Positions 9,460-17,829 of a stretch of 64,000 nucleotides of DNA are shown in pieces. Under the pieces are notes generated by a model that searched no databases, was not told where the DNA came from, and saw only the letters and a program-made list of their open reading frames with translations. Positions within the stretch are counted from its first letter, which is position 1. Every line of letters begins with the position of its first letter. The position numbers were made by a program, and so were the translations under genes. The DNA comes from Mongoliibacter ruber (GTDB lineage Bacteria; Bacteroidota; Bacteroidia; Cytophagales; Cyclobacteriaceae): contig NZ_PVTR01000002.1 in NCBI RefSeq assembly GCF_003003005.1, positions 62,001 to 126,000 on the forward strand, read 5' to 3'.

Positions 9460-10857
9460 ATGGTTGAATTCAGGATAAACAATAGAATAGTATTTCTATT
9501 GGTTTTTACATTAGCTTATTTTGGATTAAGCAATAGTATTTTTGCTCAATTGTATAATTCCCCAGGAACATTTACTTACACCGTACCCACTTATTCAGGT
9601 CCAGATCCCGGACCGAATGAGATACTAGAACTTAGTATTCAAGTTACAATTGTTGGCGCTGGTGGTGGTGGAGGAAGAGGCAATGGCGCTGGAGGCGGCG
9701 GTGGAGGACAGGTTATCACAATTACAAGAATCGTAAATGAAGGTGATGTATTTAATGGTATTGTAGGTACCGGAGGAGCTGGTCGAACAGGCAGCAATGG
9801 AGTTGGACTAGCAGGCTCGAATTCTGTGTTTGATGGAATTGTCGCAGCAGGTGGGTCTGGAGGCGGTGGGGGAGATGCTGGAAATGGAGGAAATTCGGGA
9901 AATGGCAATTTAGGTGGAACTGCGGCTATACCTGTTTCAGGGAATGCATCTGATTCAAGAAATTCAGGCGGCGGTGGCGGTGGCGCAGCAGAAATAAATG
10001 GGAATGGAGCCAATGGCGTTTGGTCAGGAAATAACGCTAATGGTGGAAATGGCGGTGAAGGAATAGACGGATTTGGAGGAGGAGGAGGGGGAGCATCAAA
10101 AGGTCAAGGTAATGGAAGTAATGGTACAGGTGGCCAAGGGTTTGATGGAGGAACTGGTGGTTCCAGAGGTGTTGCAATAGATGCAACAAATGGAGGCGGT
10201 GGCGGCGGAGGCGGAAATGGCGGTGGTCGCGGTGGACACGGAGTTGTGATAATTACCTTTCAAGCAAGAATTCTTCCCGTAAAATATACATCTTTTCAAG
10301 CTACATACAACCTTGAAAACAGAGCTTCTGACATCACCTGGACTACAGCCAAAGAATGGGAAAACTCTCATTTTGAAATTGAAAGAGCTATAGGTCAGGT
10401 AAAGGATTTTGAACTTGTAGGCACAGTAGAAGGTATGGGCTTCTCTGATGAACCCATAGATTATGCCTTCTCAGATAAGAAATTACCATTGACAGGGGGT
10501 GTGGCCTATTATCGTCTGAAGCAGGTAGATTTTAACGGTAATTTCCAATACAGTGAAGTTTTAAGTGTAAGAATCCCATCTACTCAAGTACAATCGGGTG
10601 TCTGGAGGGCTTACCCTAATCCTTCCAAAGGGCAGAGGCTAAATCTAGATTTGGTCAACATACAGGAATATAACAATGAGCCTATAAGTGTAAGGATAAT
10701 ATCGCCATTGGCAGAAAACTTTATGATTGATGGAAGCAACATCAGAGATGTATCAGATAAATTGTCCGAAAAAATTCAAAGCTCAACGAATGGACTTTAC
10801 ATCCTAGAAGTCTATTGGGGTCAAAAGCGAGAATACATTAAAGTATTAAAAAATTAA
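9460..10857 (+). CDS. Secreted glycine-rich protein with T9SS type-A sorting domain
   Basis: A signal peptide (about 1-30, ending IFAQ) is followed by a short beta segment (FTYTVPTYSG). A Gly/Asn/Ser-rich domain follows at about residues 65-265, with many GGGGG and NGG runs closing at the segment HGVVIITFQ. This opening and closing pattern is that of the bacterial glycine-rich domain seen in extracellular and fibre-type proteins. A beta-sandwich part follows (about 270-375). The C-terminus is a type-A sorting domain (YPNPSKGQ onwards, ending YIKVLKN), so export by T9SS and surface attachment are expected. The ligand is unknown. It is monocistronic between two terminators. Confidence 0.85.
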   Translation: MVEFRINNRIVFLLVFTLAYFGLSNSIFAQLYNSPGTFTYTVPTYSGPDPGPNEILELSIQVTIVGAGGGGGRGNGAGGGGGGQVITITRIVNEGDVFNGIVGTGGAGRTGSNGVGLAGSNSVFDGIVAAGGSGGGGGDAGNGGNSGNGNLGGTAAIPVSGNASDSRNSGGGGGGAAEINGNGANGVWSGNNANGGNGGEGIDGFGGGGGGASKGQGNGSNGTGGQGFDGGTGGSRGVAIDATNGGGGGGGGNGGGRGGHGVVIITFQARILPVKYTSFQATYNLENRASDITWTTAKEWENSHFEIERAIGQVKDFELVGTVEGMGFSDEPIDYAFSDKKLPLTGGVAYYRLKQVDFNGNFQYSEVLSVRIPSTQVQSGVWRAYPNPSKGQRLNLDLVNIQEYNNEPISVRIISPLAENFMIDGSNIRDVSDKLSEKIQSSTNGLYILEVYWGQKREYIKVLKN

Positions 10858-10867
10858 ATGCATTAGA

Positions 10868-10905
10868 AAAAAAGGGTCAACAATAAAACTGTTTGACCCT
10901 TTTTT
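10868..10905. terminator. Bidirectional terminator between convergent genes
   Basis: A 13-bp perfect stem (10868-10880 with 10893-10905, core AAGGGTCAA/TTGACCCTT) closes a 12-base loop, with T runs on both strands. It separates the glycine-rich gene (+) from the AAA+ gene (-). Confidence 0.9.
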
Positions 10906-10908
10906 CAT

Positions 10909-12432
10909 TTACATATCATCATCCTCAAAATCTCCTTCATCTGGCGCTCCCATGTCAAACATACTGCTGAACAAATCCTTGAACTGTAACCCGGTATCAA
11001 GTAATTTTTTACTCAGTTGACTATACTCTGCAAGTCCATGCAACAAAAATTCCATGAAGAACTCCTTCTCTTTTTCTGGCAGATTTTTGACCATTTTGGT
11101 GACCAAGTCCTCCAGACCAGGTACTTGGTGTAGCATGGATTTATACTCTTTATCGGATTGGGAAGCTACGATGTCCAGCTCATTTCCTTCACCAAACCAA
11201 GACAATGGCAATACATATGGATTGCCTTCTTTTTCTTTTTTCTTTTGTTCAGGCGAAGGGAAATAATTCACAAATTGTGAGCGGATAGCCTTTCCGATCA
11301 AGTTGTAGGCTACCAGGCCGGCGCCTTCTTGTTCACCTTCATAGACGAGCTCTACTTTTCCGGTAATAGCAGGAATTACCCCTATCAAATCCGCTACCCT
11401 AGCTACTGTGTTTTCCTCTTGATTCAGGTACAACCTTCTTTCTGCAGCTGATACTAGGTTTTCATATGCAGAAATGGTTAATCTGGCAGACACTCCACTT
11501 TTTTCATCTACATATTCACTGCTTCTCGCTTCTACAGCGATCTGTTCTATCAGATCTTTGAGGAGCTCAGGAATATGAATTTTATCGACAGGCTTCCCTT
11601 TAAGTTTGGCTTCCTGTGCAGTGATTCTTTTTCCGATTTCAATAGACTTAGGATAATGTGTAATGATCTGGCTTTCTATCCTATCTTTCAATGGGGTCAC
11701 GATCGAACCCCTGTTAGTATAATCTTCTGGGTTTGCGGTAAACACAAACTGTATATCCAATGGCAACCTCAACTTAAATCCACGAATCTGAATATCGCCT
11801 TCCTGAAGTATATTGAATAAGGCCACTTGAATTCTTGCCTGAAGATCAGGTAACTCGTTAATCACAAAAATAGACCTGTGAGACCTAGGCACTAGACCAT
11901 AATGTATAACCCTTTCATCATTGTATGAAAGCTTCATTGTTGCAGCTTTGATCGGATCTACATCCCCTATCAAGTCAGCTACTGACACATCTGGAGTGGC
12001 AAGTTTTTCGGTATAGCGGTCTTCTCTATGCCACCAAGAGACAGGGGTCTGATCCCCTTTTGACGCTATCAAGTCATGGGCAAAAGAAGTCAATGGTTGC
12101 AAGGGATCATCATTTAGCTCTGAGCCTTCCACCACCGGTACATACTCATCCAAAAGCTTGGTCATCATCCTGGCTATTCTTGTTTTGGCCTGACCTCTTA
12201 ACCCAAGCAAATTAATGTTGTGTCTTGAAAGTATCGCCCGCTCAATGTCAGGAATAACAGTATCCTCAAATCCCCAAATTCCTTCAAAGACATTAATTTT
12301 CTGATTGATTTTTTTTATCAGGTTTTGCCTGAGTTCTTCCTTAATGCTCTTGGCTTGGTATCCACTTGCTTTAAGTTCACCAAGGGTTTTTATTTTCAAT
12401 AATTCGCTTGCTTTCAAATTTTCGTAATTCAT
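10909..12432 (-). CDS. AAA+ ATPase, magnesium-chelatase subunit I type
   Basis: This 507-aa cytoplasmic protein is a BchI/ChlI-like AAA+ ATPase, the family that remodels targets with a vWA-domain partner. Visible are a Walker A GLRGQAKT (about residues 77-84), a Walker B-like strand SIFVINEL (about 187-194) and a sensor-1 strand FVFTANPEDY. Walker B carries Asn-Glu in place of the usual Asp-Glu. A Lys/Glu-rich spot and an acidic tail (DEGDFEDDDM) follow. The ATG at 12432 lies two bases after the partner's stop; an in-frame TTG at 12438 would overlap it. No chlorophyll or cobalamin genes are near, so true metal chelation is unlikely. The target is unknown. Confidence 0.88.
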   Translation of the reverse strand: MNYENLKASELLKIKTLGELKASGYQAKSIKEELRQNLIKKINQKINVFEGIWGFEDTVIPDIERAILSRHNINLLGLRGQAKTRIARMMTKLLDEYVPVVEGSELNDDPLQPLTSFAHDLIASKGDQTPVSWWHREDRYTEKLATPDVSVADLIGDVDPIKAATMKLSYNDERVIHYGLVPRSHRSIFVINELPDLQARIQVALFNILQEGDIQIRGFKLRLPLDIQFVFTANPEDYTNRGSIVTPLKDRIESQIITHYPKSIEIGKRITAQEAKLKGKPVDKIHIPELLKDLIEQIAVEARSSEYVDEKSGVSARLTISAYENLVSAAERRLYLNQEENTVARVADLIGVIPAITGKVELVYEGEQEGAGLVAYNLIGKAIRSQFVNYFPSPEQKKKEKEGNPYVLPLSWFGEGNELDIVASQSDKEYKSMLHQVPGLEDLVTKMVKNLPEKEKEFFMEFLLHGLAEYSQLSKKLLDTGLQFKDLFSSMFDMGAPDEGDFEDDDM

Positions 12433-12434
12433 TA

Positions 12435-13535
12435 TCAAAATCTTTTAGTACGGTTTTTTCTGTAATCTTCAAAAATCAAATCTCCCAGACCTTTCAAGTT
12501 ACTGTAATAGGCATTTCCATTGTTTACTTTGGTAAACTCTTTTACAAACTCCTTCAAATAGGGATCAGATGCAATCATAAATGTGGTCACAGGGATTTTT
12601 AGTTTCCTGCATTGTGCAGCTAGCTTAAGCGTTTCTGAAAGTATTTTACTGTCGATTCCAAAAGCATTTTTATAATACTTGATACCCACCTTGAGACAGG
12701 TTGGTTTCCCATCAGTTATCATGAAAATCTGCTTGTTTTGATTTTTTCTCCTTCTGAGTAGATCCATTGCCAATTCCAATCCGGCTACGGTATTGGTATG
12801 GTATGGCCCCACTTGGAGATATGGTAAGTCTTTAATTTCAATTTGCCATGCGTCGTTGCCAAAGACAATCACATCCAGCGTATCTTTTGGATACCGGGTT
12901 TTTATTAATTCGGCTAGAGCCATTGCCACTTTTTTAGCTGGTGTGATCCTGTCTTCACCATACAAAATCATAGAGTGACTGATATCTATCATCAGAACGG
13001 TAGAAGTCTGAGTTCTATACTCATTCTCTACCACTTCAAGATCATCTTCAGTCAATAAGTAATCTCCACCAAAACCGTGGTTTACTTGCGCATTGCGGAT
13101 TGAATCAGTGAGTGCTATCTGATCCAGGTTGTCTCCAAAGGTATAAGGCCTTCTATCAGTGCCCTTTTCATCGCCCGGGCCTGAATGGGTAGTTTTGTGC
13201 GATCCTCCCTTACCTCTTTTGAGCTTCCCGAAGATCTCTTCAAGAGCACTCTTTCTGATAGTCTGTTCTGCCTTCCCTGTGATCTTGATTTCTCCTTTGG
13301 CATTTTCTTCAGTCAAGTAGCCTTTGGACTTGAGGTCATCTATAAAGTCACCTATTCCATAAGATGGATTGGTAAGATTATGCCTTTTGTCCAGATTGCT
13401 CAACCAACTCAAAGCCTCTGCTACATCTCCACCTGTCATTGTCACCAATTGCAAGAAGATATTCAACAGATTATCAAAGGTGTTTTTCTCAGGATCATGG
13501 GGTGGTATGTACTTGGTAAATCTAAATCCTTTCAT
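12435..13535 (-). CDS. vWA-domain protein, partner of the AAA+ ATPase
   Basis: The protein has 366 aa and no signal peptide or membrane segment. Residues about 1-105 are helical. A basic Gly/His-rich linker follows (about 106-125), then a von Willebrand A domain. The MIDAS metal site is visible as D184-I-S-H-S188 and the later TDGKP. In magnesium-chelatase-like systems the vWA protein bridges the AAA+ ring and its client, and this pair has the same order and spacing. The gene is upstream in the operon and starts 61 bases from a divergent small membrane-protein gene. Confidence 0.88.
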   Translation of the reverse strand: MKGFRFTKYIPPHDPEKNTFDNLLNIFLQLVTMTGGDVAEALSWLSNLDKRHNLTNPSYGIGDFIDDLKSKGYLTEENAKGEIKITGKAEQTIRKSALEEIFGKLKRGKGGSHKTTHSGPGDEKGTDRRPYTFGDNLDQIALTDSIRNAQVNHGFGGDYLLTEDDLEVVENEYRTQTSTVLMIDISHSMILYGEDRITPAKKVAMALAELIKTRYPKDTLDVIVFGNDAWQIEIKDLPYLQVGPYHTNTVAGLELAMDLLRRRKNQNKQIFMITDGKPTCLKVGIKYYKNAFGIDSKILSETLKLAAQCRKLKIPVTTFMIASDPYLKEFVKEFTKVNNGNAYYSNLKGLGDLIFEDYRKNRTKRF

Positions 13536-13596
13536 ACAATGGGTAACAATCTGAAAGCTAGAGTAGTTTATATATTATCACTAAATAACTGAACCA

Positions 13597-13803
13597 ATGA
13601 AAGATTACTTATTTCCAGTGTACCTAGCGACGGCATTTTTGATCGTTTTTGTCACTGCCATTCACGCCGGAATCAATACCGCAATAATCCTGTTTATGTT
13701 CTCAATATCGCCTGCAATAGTCATCTGGATGGTATACAAAGTACTGACAGCAGATGTAGAAGTCGATGATACCTTTGATGACAAATGGTACCAAGATCAG
13801 TAG
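13597..13803 (+). CDS. Small inner-membrane protein, 68 aa
   Basis: Two hydrophobic helices (about residues 4-20 and 25-48) are followed by an acidic tail (DVEVDDTFDDKWYQDQ). I do not recognise a family with known function. The start ATG at 13597 is divergent to the vWA gene. Coding potential is supported by the clean two-helix pattern and a strongly charged cytoplasm-like tail, typical of small conserved Bacteroidota membrane proteins. Confidence 0.7.
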   Translation: MKDYLFPVYLATAFLIVFVTAIHAGINTAIILFMFSISPAIVIWMVYKVLTADVEVDDTFDDKWYQDQ

Positions 13804-13963
13804 TAAGATCATCACGATCAACTCGAAAGTATTCTGTCTGTTTTTAAATAGAAATTATAACACAAATATTATCTTTTCCGTCCATAAATTGTACTCACCG
13901 AACACGTATAGTAGTATAATTATTTAAATTGTGGAATGTAAATTCATCCAAAATCAACTGTTC

Positions 13964-14230
13964 ATGAACCGACAAATCAGGGTAAGCGGCAAAGTGCAAG
14001 GAGTCTTTTTCAGAAAAAGCACTCAAAAAAAAGCGCTTGAGTTAGGCTTGACTGGTTGGGTAAAAAATGAGGAGGATGGAACGGTATTGGTAGAAATCGA
14101 GGGAGATTTGCCATCAATTTTAGCCATGCAGAGTTGGCTAAGACTAGGGCCTCCAAATGCTGTAGTAGAGAATCTTGACATTATCACCGGAGAAGAAAGA
14201 GCCTATGAGGACTTTTTAATACTTGAATAA
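13964..14230 (+). CDS. acyP: Acylphosphatase
   Basis: The enzyme hydrolyses acyl phosphates in the cytoplasm. The motif VSGKVQGVFFRKST holds the phosphate-binding loop and catalytic Arg, and GWVKNEEDGTV holds the catalytic Asn. With the ATG at 13964 the length is 88 aa, normal for the family. An upstream in-frame GTG (13931) would add 11 residues with no match to the fold. It converges on the Kazal gene with two bases between stops. Confidence 0.94.
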   Translation: MNRQIRVSGKVQGVFFRKSTQKKALELGLTGWVKNEEDGTVLVEIEGDLPSILAMQSWLRLGPPNAVVENLDIITGEERAYEDFLILE

Positions 14231-14232
14231 AA

Positions 14233-14478
14233 TCAGTCACATTCTCCCTCAGTGAATTTCACCACACCATTGTTTCTTGCTATACAATCATTGGAATAAG
14301 TCACTCCATTACATCCGCATACTGGCTTGTAGATCATATAACATGCTGCATCGGGATTGATCTTACTTCTATCGATACAGGTTTCGTCTACCACTTCACG
14401 AGGCACGTTGTCTTCACACTGAAAACCAGAAAGACCAAATACCATTGCGAAGAGAAAAGTAACAGCTGATTTTTTCAT
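14233..14478 (-). CDS. Kazal-domain lipoprotein
   Basis: This 81-residue secreted lipoprotein has a signal peptide ending at Cys21 (GLSGFQC, a loose Bacteroidota lipobox). The rest is one Kazal-type domain: a Cys after VVDET, then [18 protein letters not shown] and SNDC, with a final Cys in GEC. Kazal domains block serine proteases by inserting a loop near the second and third Cys. The CGCNG form is the usual bacterial variant. A role protecting the cell from own or foreign proteases is inferred. It is a single gene divergent from prfA. Confidence 0.87.
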   Translation of the reverse strand: MKKSAVTFLFAMVFGLSGFQCEDNVPREVVDETCIDRSKINPDAACYMIYKPVCGCNGVTYSNDCIARNNGVVKFTEGECD

Positions 14479-14583
14479 AATCTTTTCATTTACAATACTA
14501 AGACGGAGGTTTGGACTTAAAAGCTACAAGTAAGGTAAAATTTCTTTTCAATTGAACCAAAATGTGCTTCCCGGAAATTTTAC

Positions 14584-14591
14584 TAATTTTG
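14584..14591 (+). promoter_or_regulatory. Candidate -7 box (TAATTTTG) of prfA
   Basis: TAATTTTG matches TANNTTTG and ends 22 bases before the prfA ATG. No clear -33 TTTG is seen at the expected spacing. Confidence 0.5.
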
Positions 14592-14613
14592 CCAACCTAA
14601 AAATTAATACAAC

Positions 14614-15690
14614 ATGCTTGACAAATTACAGGCGCTCAAAGATAGATTTATAGAAGTGGGTCAATTGATCATCCAACCAGATGCAATGACCGACATGAGT
14701 AAATACACGAAGCTGACCAAGGAATACAAAGATTTAGAAAAAGTGGTGGAGCTTTATGACCAATATAAACTGATCATTGATAACATCAAGAGCACGAAAG
14801 AAATATTGGATAAAGAAAAAGATCCGGATTTCAGGGAAATGGCTAAGTCAGAACTTGATGAACTTCGCAAGAATGAAAATATCTTAGAGGAGAAACTCAA
14901 ACAGCAATTGATTCCAAAGGATCCCAACGACTCAAAGAACTGTATACTTGAAATCAGAGGTGGAACCGGAGGAGATGAAGCCGCTATTTTTGCAGGAGAT
15001 CTTTTTAGAATGTATGAAAGATTCTGTGAAAAACAGGGTTGGAAACTTACGGTACTGGATTTGACCTTTGGATCTTCGGGTGGATACAAAGAAATCATCA
15101 GCACTATCACAGGAGCTGATGTATATGGTATGATGAAATTTGAGTCTGGCGTACACCGTGTACAAAGGGTTCCTACCACTGAGACACAAGGAAGGGTACA
15201 TACATCAGCTGCATCAGTAGCTGTCCTACCCGAAATGGATGAAGTCGAAGTAGATATCAACATGAATGATGTCCGAAAAGACACTTACTGTTCATCAGGA
15301 CCGGGAGGTCAATCTGTAAATACCACATATTCGGCGGTGAGGCTGACACATAATCCATCTGGACTTGTAGTGACTTGTCAAGATGAAAAATCTCAGATCA
15401 AAAACTTTGAAAAAGCCCTAAAAGTACTTCGTTCAAGACTCTATGAGATTGAACTCGCAAAGCATAATGATGCTGTGGGGGCGCAACGGAAGTCAATGGT
15501 TGGTTCTGGAGATAGATCTGATAAAATCAGAACCTATAATTACCCACAAGGTAGAGTCACAGATCACAGAATTAATAAAACTGTCTATAACCTTCCCAAT
15601 GTCATGGATGGCAACATTGAAGAATTTATTTCAGCCTTAAGACTGGCCGAAAATCTTGAGAAAATGAACACTTCGGGTTTGGAAGAATAG
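14614..15690 (+). CDS. prfA: Peptide chain release factor 1
   Basis: RF1 releases the nascent chain at UAA and UAG. The protein is 358 aa. The codon-recognition PxT motif is present as P-T-T in [14 protein letters not shown], which separates it from RF2 (SPF). The catalytic GGQ motif is at residues 231-233 in the form [10 protein letters not shown], common in Bacteroidota. No programmed frameshift is present, as expected for RF1. It appears to be transcribed alone or with the GNAT gene 82 bases downstream. Confidence 0.97.
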   Translation: MLDKLQALKDRFIEVGQLIIQPDAMTDMSKYTKLTKEYKDLEKVVELYDQYKLIIDNIKSTKEILDKEKDPDFREMAKSELDELRKNENILEEKLKQQLIPKDPNDSKNCILEIRGGTGGDEAAIFAGDLFRMYERFCEKQGWKLTVLDLTFGSSGGYKEIISTITGADVYGMMKFESGVHRVQRVPTTETQGRVHTSAASVAVLPEMDEVEVDINMNDVRKDTYCSSGPGGQSVNTTYSAVRLTHNPSGLVVTCQDEKSQIKNFEKALKVLRSRLYEIELAKHNDAVGAQRKSMVGSGDRSDKIRTYNYPQGRVTDHRINKTVYNLPNVMDGNIEEFISALRLAENLEKMNTSGLEE

Positions 15691-15772
15691 TTTATTTACA
15701 AAAAACCGCATTTCTTTTTATGGATTCTCGTAAAAAGGGCGTTACCTTAAGGTTAAGAAACCTGATTTTTAC

Positions 15773-16312
15773 ATGAAGATAAGCGGAAAGAATAATATTG
15801 AGCTGGTTAGCTGGAATGAAAAGCATTTTCACAATCTCTACCCATTGGCAAATAACCCAAATATTGCGAAGAATCTTCGTGATAGTTTCCCCTCACCTTA
15901 TACCATTCATGATGCCAGACATTGGATTGAACACAATCAAAAATTCAATCCTGCACAGAATTTTGCAATAGAATTTGAAGGTAATCTCGCAGGTTCTGTA
16001 GGCTGCGAAATTGGCAAAGATGAACTCCGAACAAATATGGAGATTGGTTTCTGGCTAGGGGAAGCTTTTTGGGGAAAAGGCATTGCCACAGAGGCTGTAA
16101 CTTTGTTTACAGAGTATGCACTAGATAAATTCCCTGAAATCAAAAGGATATTTGCTCAGGTTTATGATTCCAACGTAACCTGTATGAGAGTACTCGAAAA
16201 TGCAGGATTTGAGCCGGAAGCAATTATCCGCCATGGATATATAAAACATGGCAAAGTGGGTGATCTATTCCAGTATGTTATCATTAGAGATGAAGTAGAA
16301 AAATTTGATTAA
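15773..16312 (+). CDS. GNAT N-acetyltransferase, RimJ/RimL type
   Basis: The 179-aa protein has the GNAT fold of the ribosomal-protein/antibiotic N-acetyltransferase group. The acetyl-CoA pyrophosphate loop is seen as WLGEAFWGKGIATEA (Q/RxxGxG/A-like), and the family signature near the end is NVTCMRVLENAGFE. The substrate cannot be told from sequence. The start ATG at 15773 gives the normal length. It ends before a strong bidirectional terminator. Confidence 0.9.
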   Translation: MKISGKNNIELVSWNEKHFHNLYPLANNPNIAKNLRDSFPSPYTIHDARHWIEHNQKFNPAQNFAIEFEGNLAGSVGCEIGKDELRTNMEIGFWLGEAFWGKGIATEAVTLFTEYALDKFPEIKRIFAQVYDSNVTCMRVLENAGFEPEAIIRHGYIKHGKVGDLFQYVIIRDEVEKFD

Positions 16313-16343
16313 ACCTGATGCTTCGCTCTACACTTTAAAATAG

Positions 16344-16373
16344 AAATGGCCTCCAATCATAGAGGCCATTTTT
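16344..16373. terminator. Bidirectional terminator between GNAT and trans-sulfuration genes
   Basis: AAATGGCCTC (16344-16353) pairs perfectly with GAGGCCATTT (16362-16371) around an eight-base loop. It lies between the convergent genes; T run on plus, weaker on minus. Confidence 0.88.
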
Positions 16374-16374
16374 A

Positions 16375-17625
16375 TTAGCACTTTTCGAGGGCTTGCTCAA
16401 TGTCCCAGATTATATCTGAGGGATGCTCCACCCCAATGGAGAGCCTGACCAATTTTTCAGTAATACCAATGCTATCCTTATCTTCTTTAGACACATCACT
16501 GTGGGTCATGGTAGCCGGATGTTCTGCCAATGACTCTGTGCTACCCAAGGATACCGCCAGCTTGATCAATTTGAGGTTGTTCAAAAATTTGAATGCTTCA
16601 GCTTCTCCTCCTTTAATATCAAATGAAAGCATGGCTCCTGCACTGGAGTGCTGCTTCTTGTAAATAGCATATTGCCTACTTCCTTCCTCAAGGTGCCCCA
16701 AATAATAGACTTGTTCAACCTTAGGATGTTGAGAAAGGTATTGAGCAACTTCTACCGTATTTTCCGCCTGCTTGGACATCCTGACTTTCAAAGTCTCAAG
16801 ACTTCTCATCAATAACCAACCTGTCCAAGGGCCCGCCATATTTCCCAAAAAAGTACGCAAGGTCCTTACTCTTTTCATATGCTTAGACTTCCCCAATACA
16901 GCGCCTGCTATCAAATCTGAATGGCCACCAATGTATTTGGTCGCAGAATAAACAACCAAATCCGCTCCATGCTTCAAAGGATGCTGCCATAATGGTCCCA
17001 TATAAGTATTGTCTACACATACCACGACTTCTTTATCTGAAGTACTTAACCTATCTGCTATTTTTTTACACTCTTCCAAATCAAAAAGCGCATTGGTCGG
17101 GTTTGCCGGTGTCTCTACATATACCATTTTTACTTTATGCTCTAAACCCTTTCCTTTGAGGTCTTGAAAAACCTCTTCTTCACTTTGGGTATTGGTAAAG
17201 CCATGACCTGTTATTCCGTACTCCGGCAAGACTTTATTGATAAAATGATCTGTTCCTCCATATACAGGCTTGCTATATAAAATCGCATCTCCTGGACGTA
17301 AAAACTCCAGCATGACTGTTGAAATCGCCGACATACCGCTCTCAAAAACAGCACATTCATCTGCTTCATCCCACAGACATAACCTTTCTTCCAAAATCTG
17401 TAAATCAGGATTATTTAACCTTGAATATATCAGGCCAAGCTCCTCATTAGGCTCTTTTTCTCTTTGGCCATACGCAACCTCAAAAAAAGCTTTCCCCTCT
17501 TCTGCGGAGTTGAAAACAAAGGTTGAAGTCTGGAAAATCGGGCATTTTATTGCTCCCTCTGACAATGCCGGTTTGTAACCATGGGACATCATCAGACTTT
17601 CGGGTTGGAAATATCTATTGTTCAT
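16375..17625 (-). CDS. Trans-sulfuration PLP enzyme (cystathionine gamma-synthase / methionine gamma-lyase family)
   Basis: This fold-type I PLP enzyme acts on sulfur amino acids in the cytoplasm. The PLP Lys is K230 in YSATKYIGGHSD. Asp205 in VCVDNTYMGP would bind the pyridine nitrogen, and SGMSA (about 96-100) binds phosphate. At 416 aa it is slightly long, mainly through an insert near residues 52-66. No met or cys biosynthesis gene is adjacent, so gamma-synthase, gamma-lyase and beta-lyase roles cannot be separated. Confidence 0.9.
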   Translation of the reverse strand: MNNRYFQPESLMMSHGYKPALSEGAIKCPIFQTSTFVFNSAEEGKAFFEVAYGQREKEPNEELGLIYSRLNNPDLQILEERLCLWDEADECAVFESGMSAISTVMLEFLRPGDAILYSKPVYGGTDHFINKVLPEYGITGHGFTNTQSEEEVFQDLKGKGLEHKVKMVYVETPANPTNALFDLEECKKIADRLSTSDKEVVVCVDNTYMGPLWQHPLKHGADLVVYSATKYIGGHSDLIAGAVLGKSKHMKRVRTLRTFLGNMAGPWTGWLLMRSLETLKVRMSKQAENTVEVAQYLSQHPKVEQVYYLGHLEEGSRQYAIYKKQHSSAGAMLSFDIKGGEAEAFKFLNNLKLIKLAVSLGSTESLAEHPATMTHSDVSKEDKDSIGITEKLVRLSIGVEHPSDIIWDIEQALEKC

Positions 17626-17829
17626 AATATTTGGGTTTTATCAGTACAAATCAGCACAAAACCTTAACAATTAACAAGACCGAAATAAAAATAATATTTT
17701 GTAAAAAAAGATACTACCTATAGGATATTTTTTGTTCTCAAAACAAAATACATCCTATTCAAATTCAGTAAAACATTATATTGAAATTTTTCAAAAAATC
17801 CTGTTTTCGATTCAAGAAATTAGGCCACT
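17626..17829. other. Intergenic stretch without recognised gene
   Basis: AT-rich 204-bp gap between two minus-strand genes. It should hold the promoter of the PLP enzyme and the 3' end of the YCF48 transcript. I see no convincing hairpin or ORF. Confidence 0.5.

Noticed and set aside
9639-10013. Proline-rich minus-strand frame opposite the glycine-rich gene
   Set aside because: The Pro runs are the complement of Gly codons; the plus strand has signal peptide and sorting domain.
13931-13963. GTG start extending acylphosphatase by 11 residues
   Set aside because: The ATG at 13964 gives the exact family length and the fold begins directly after it.
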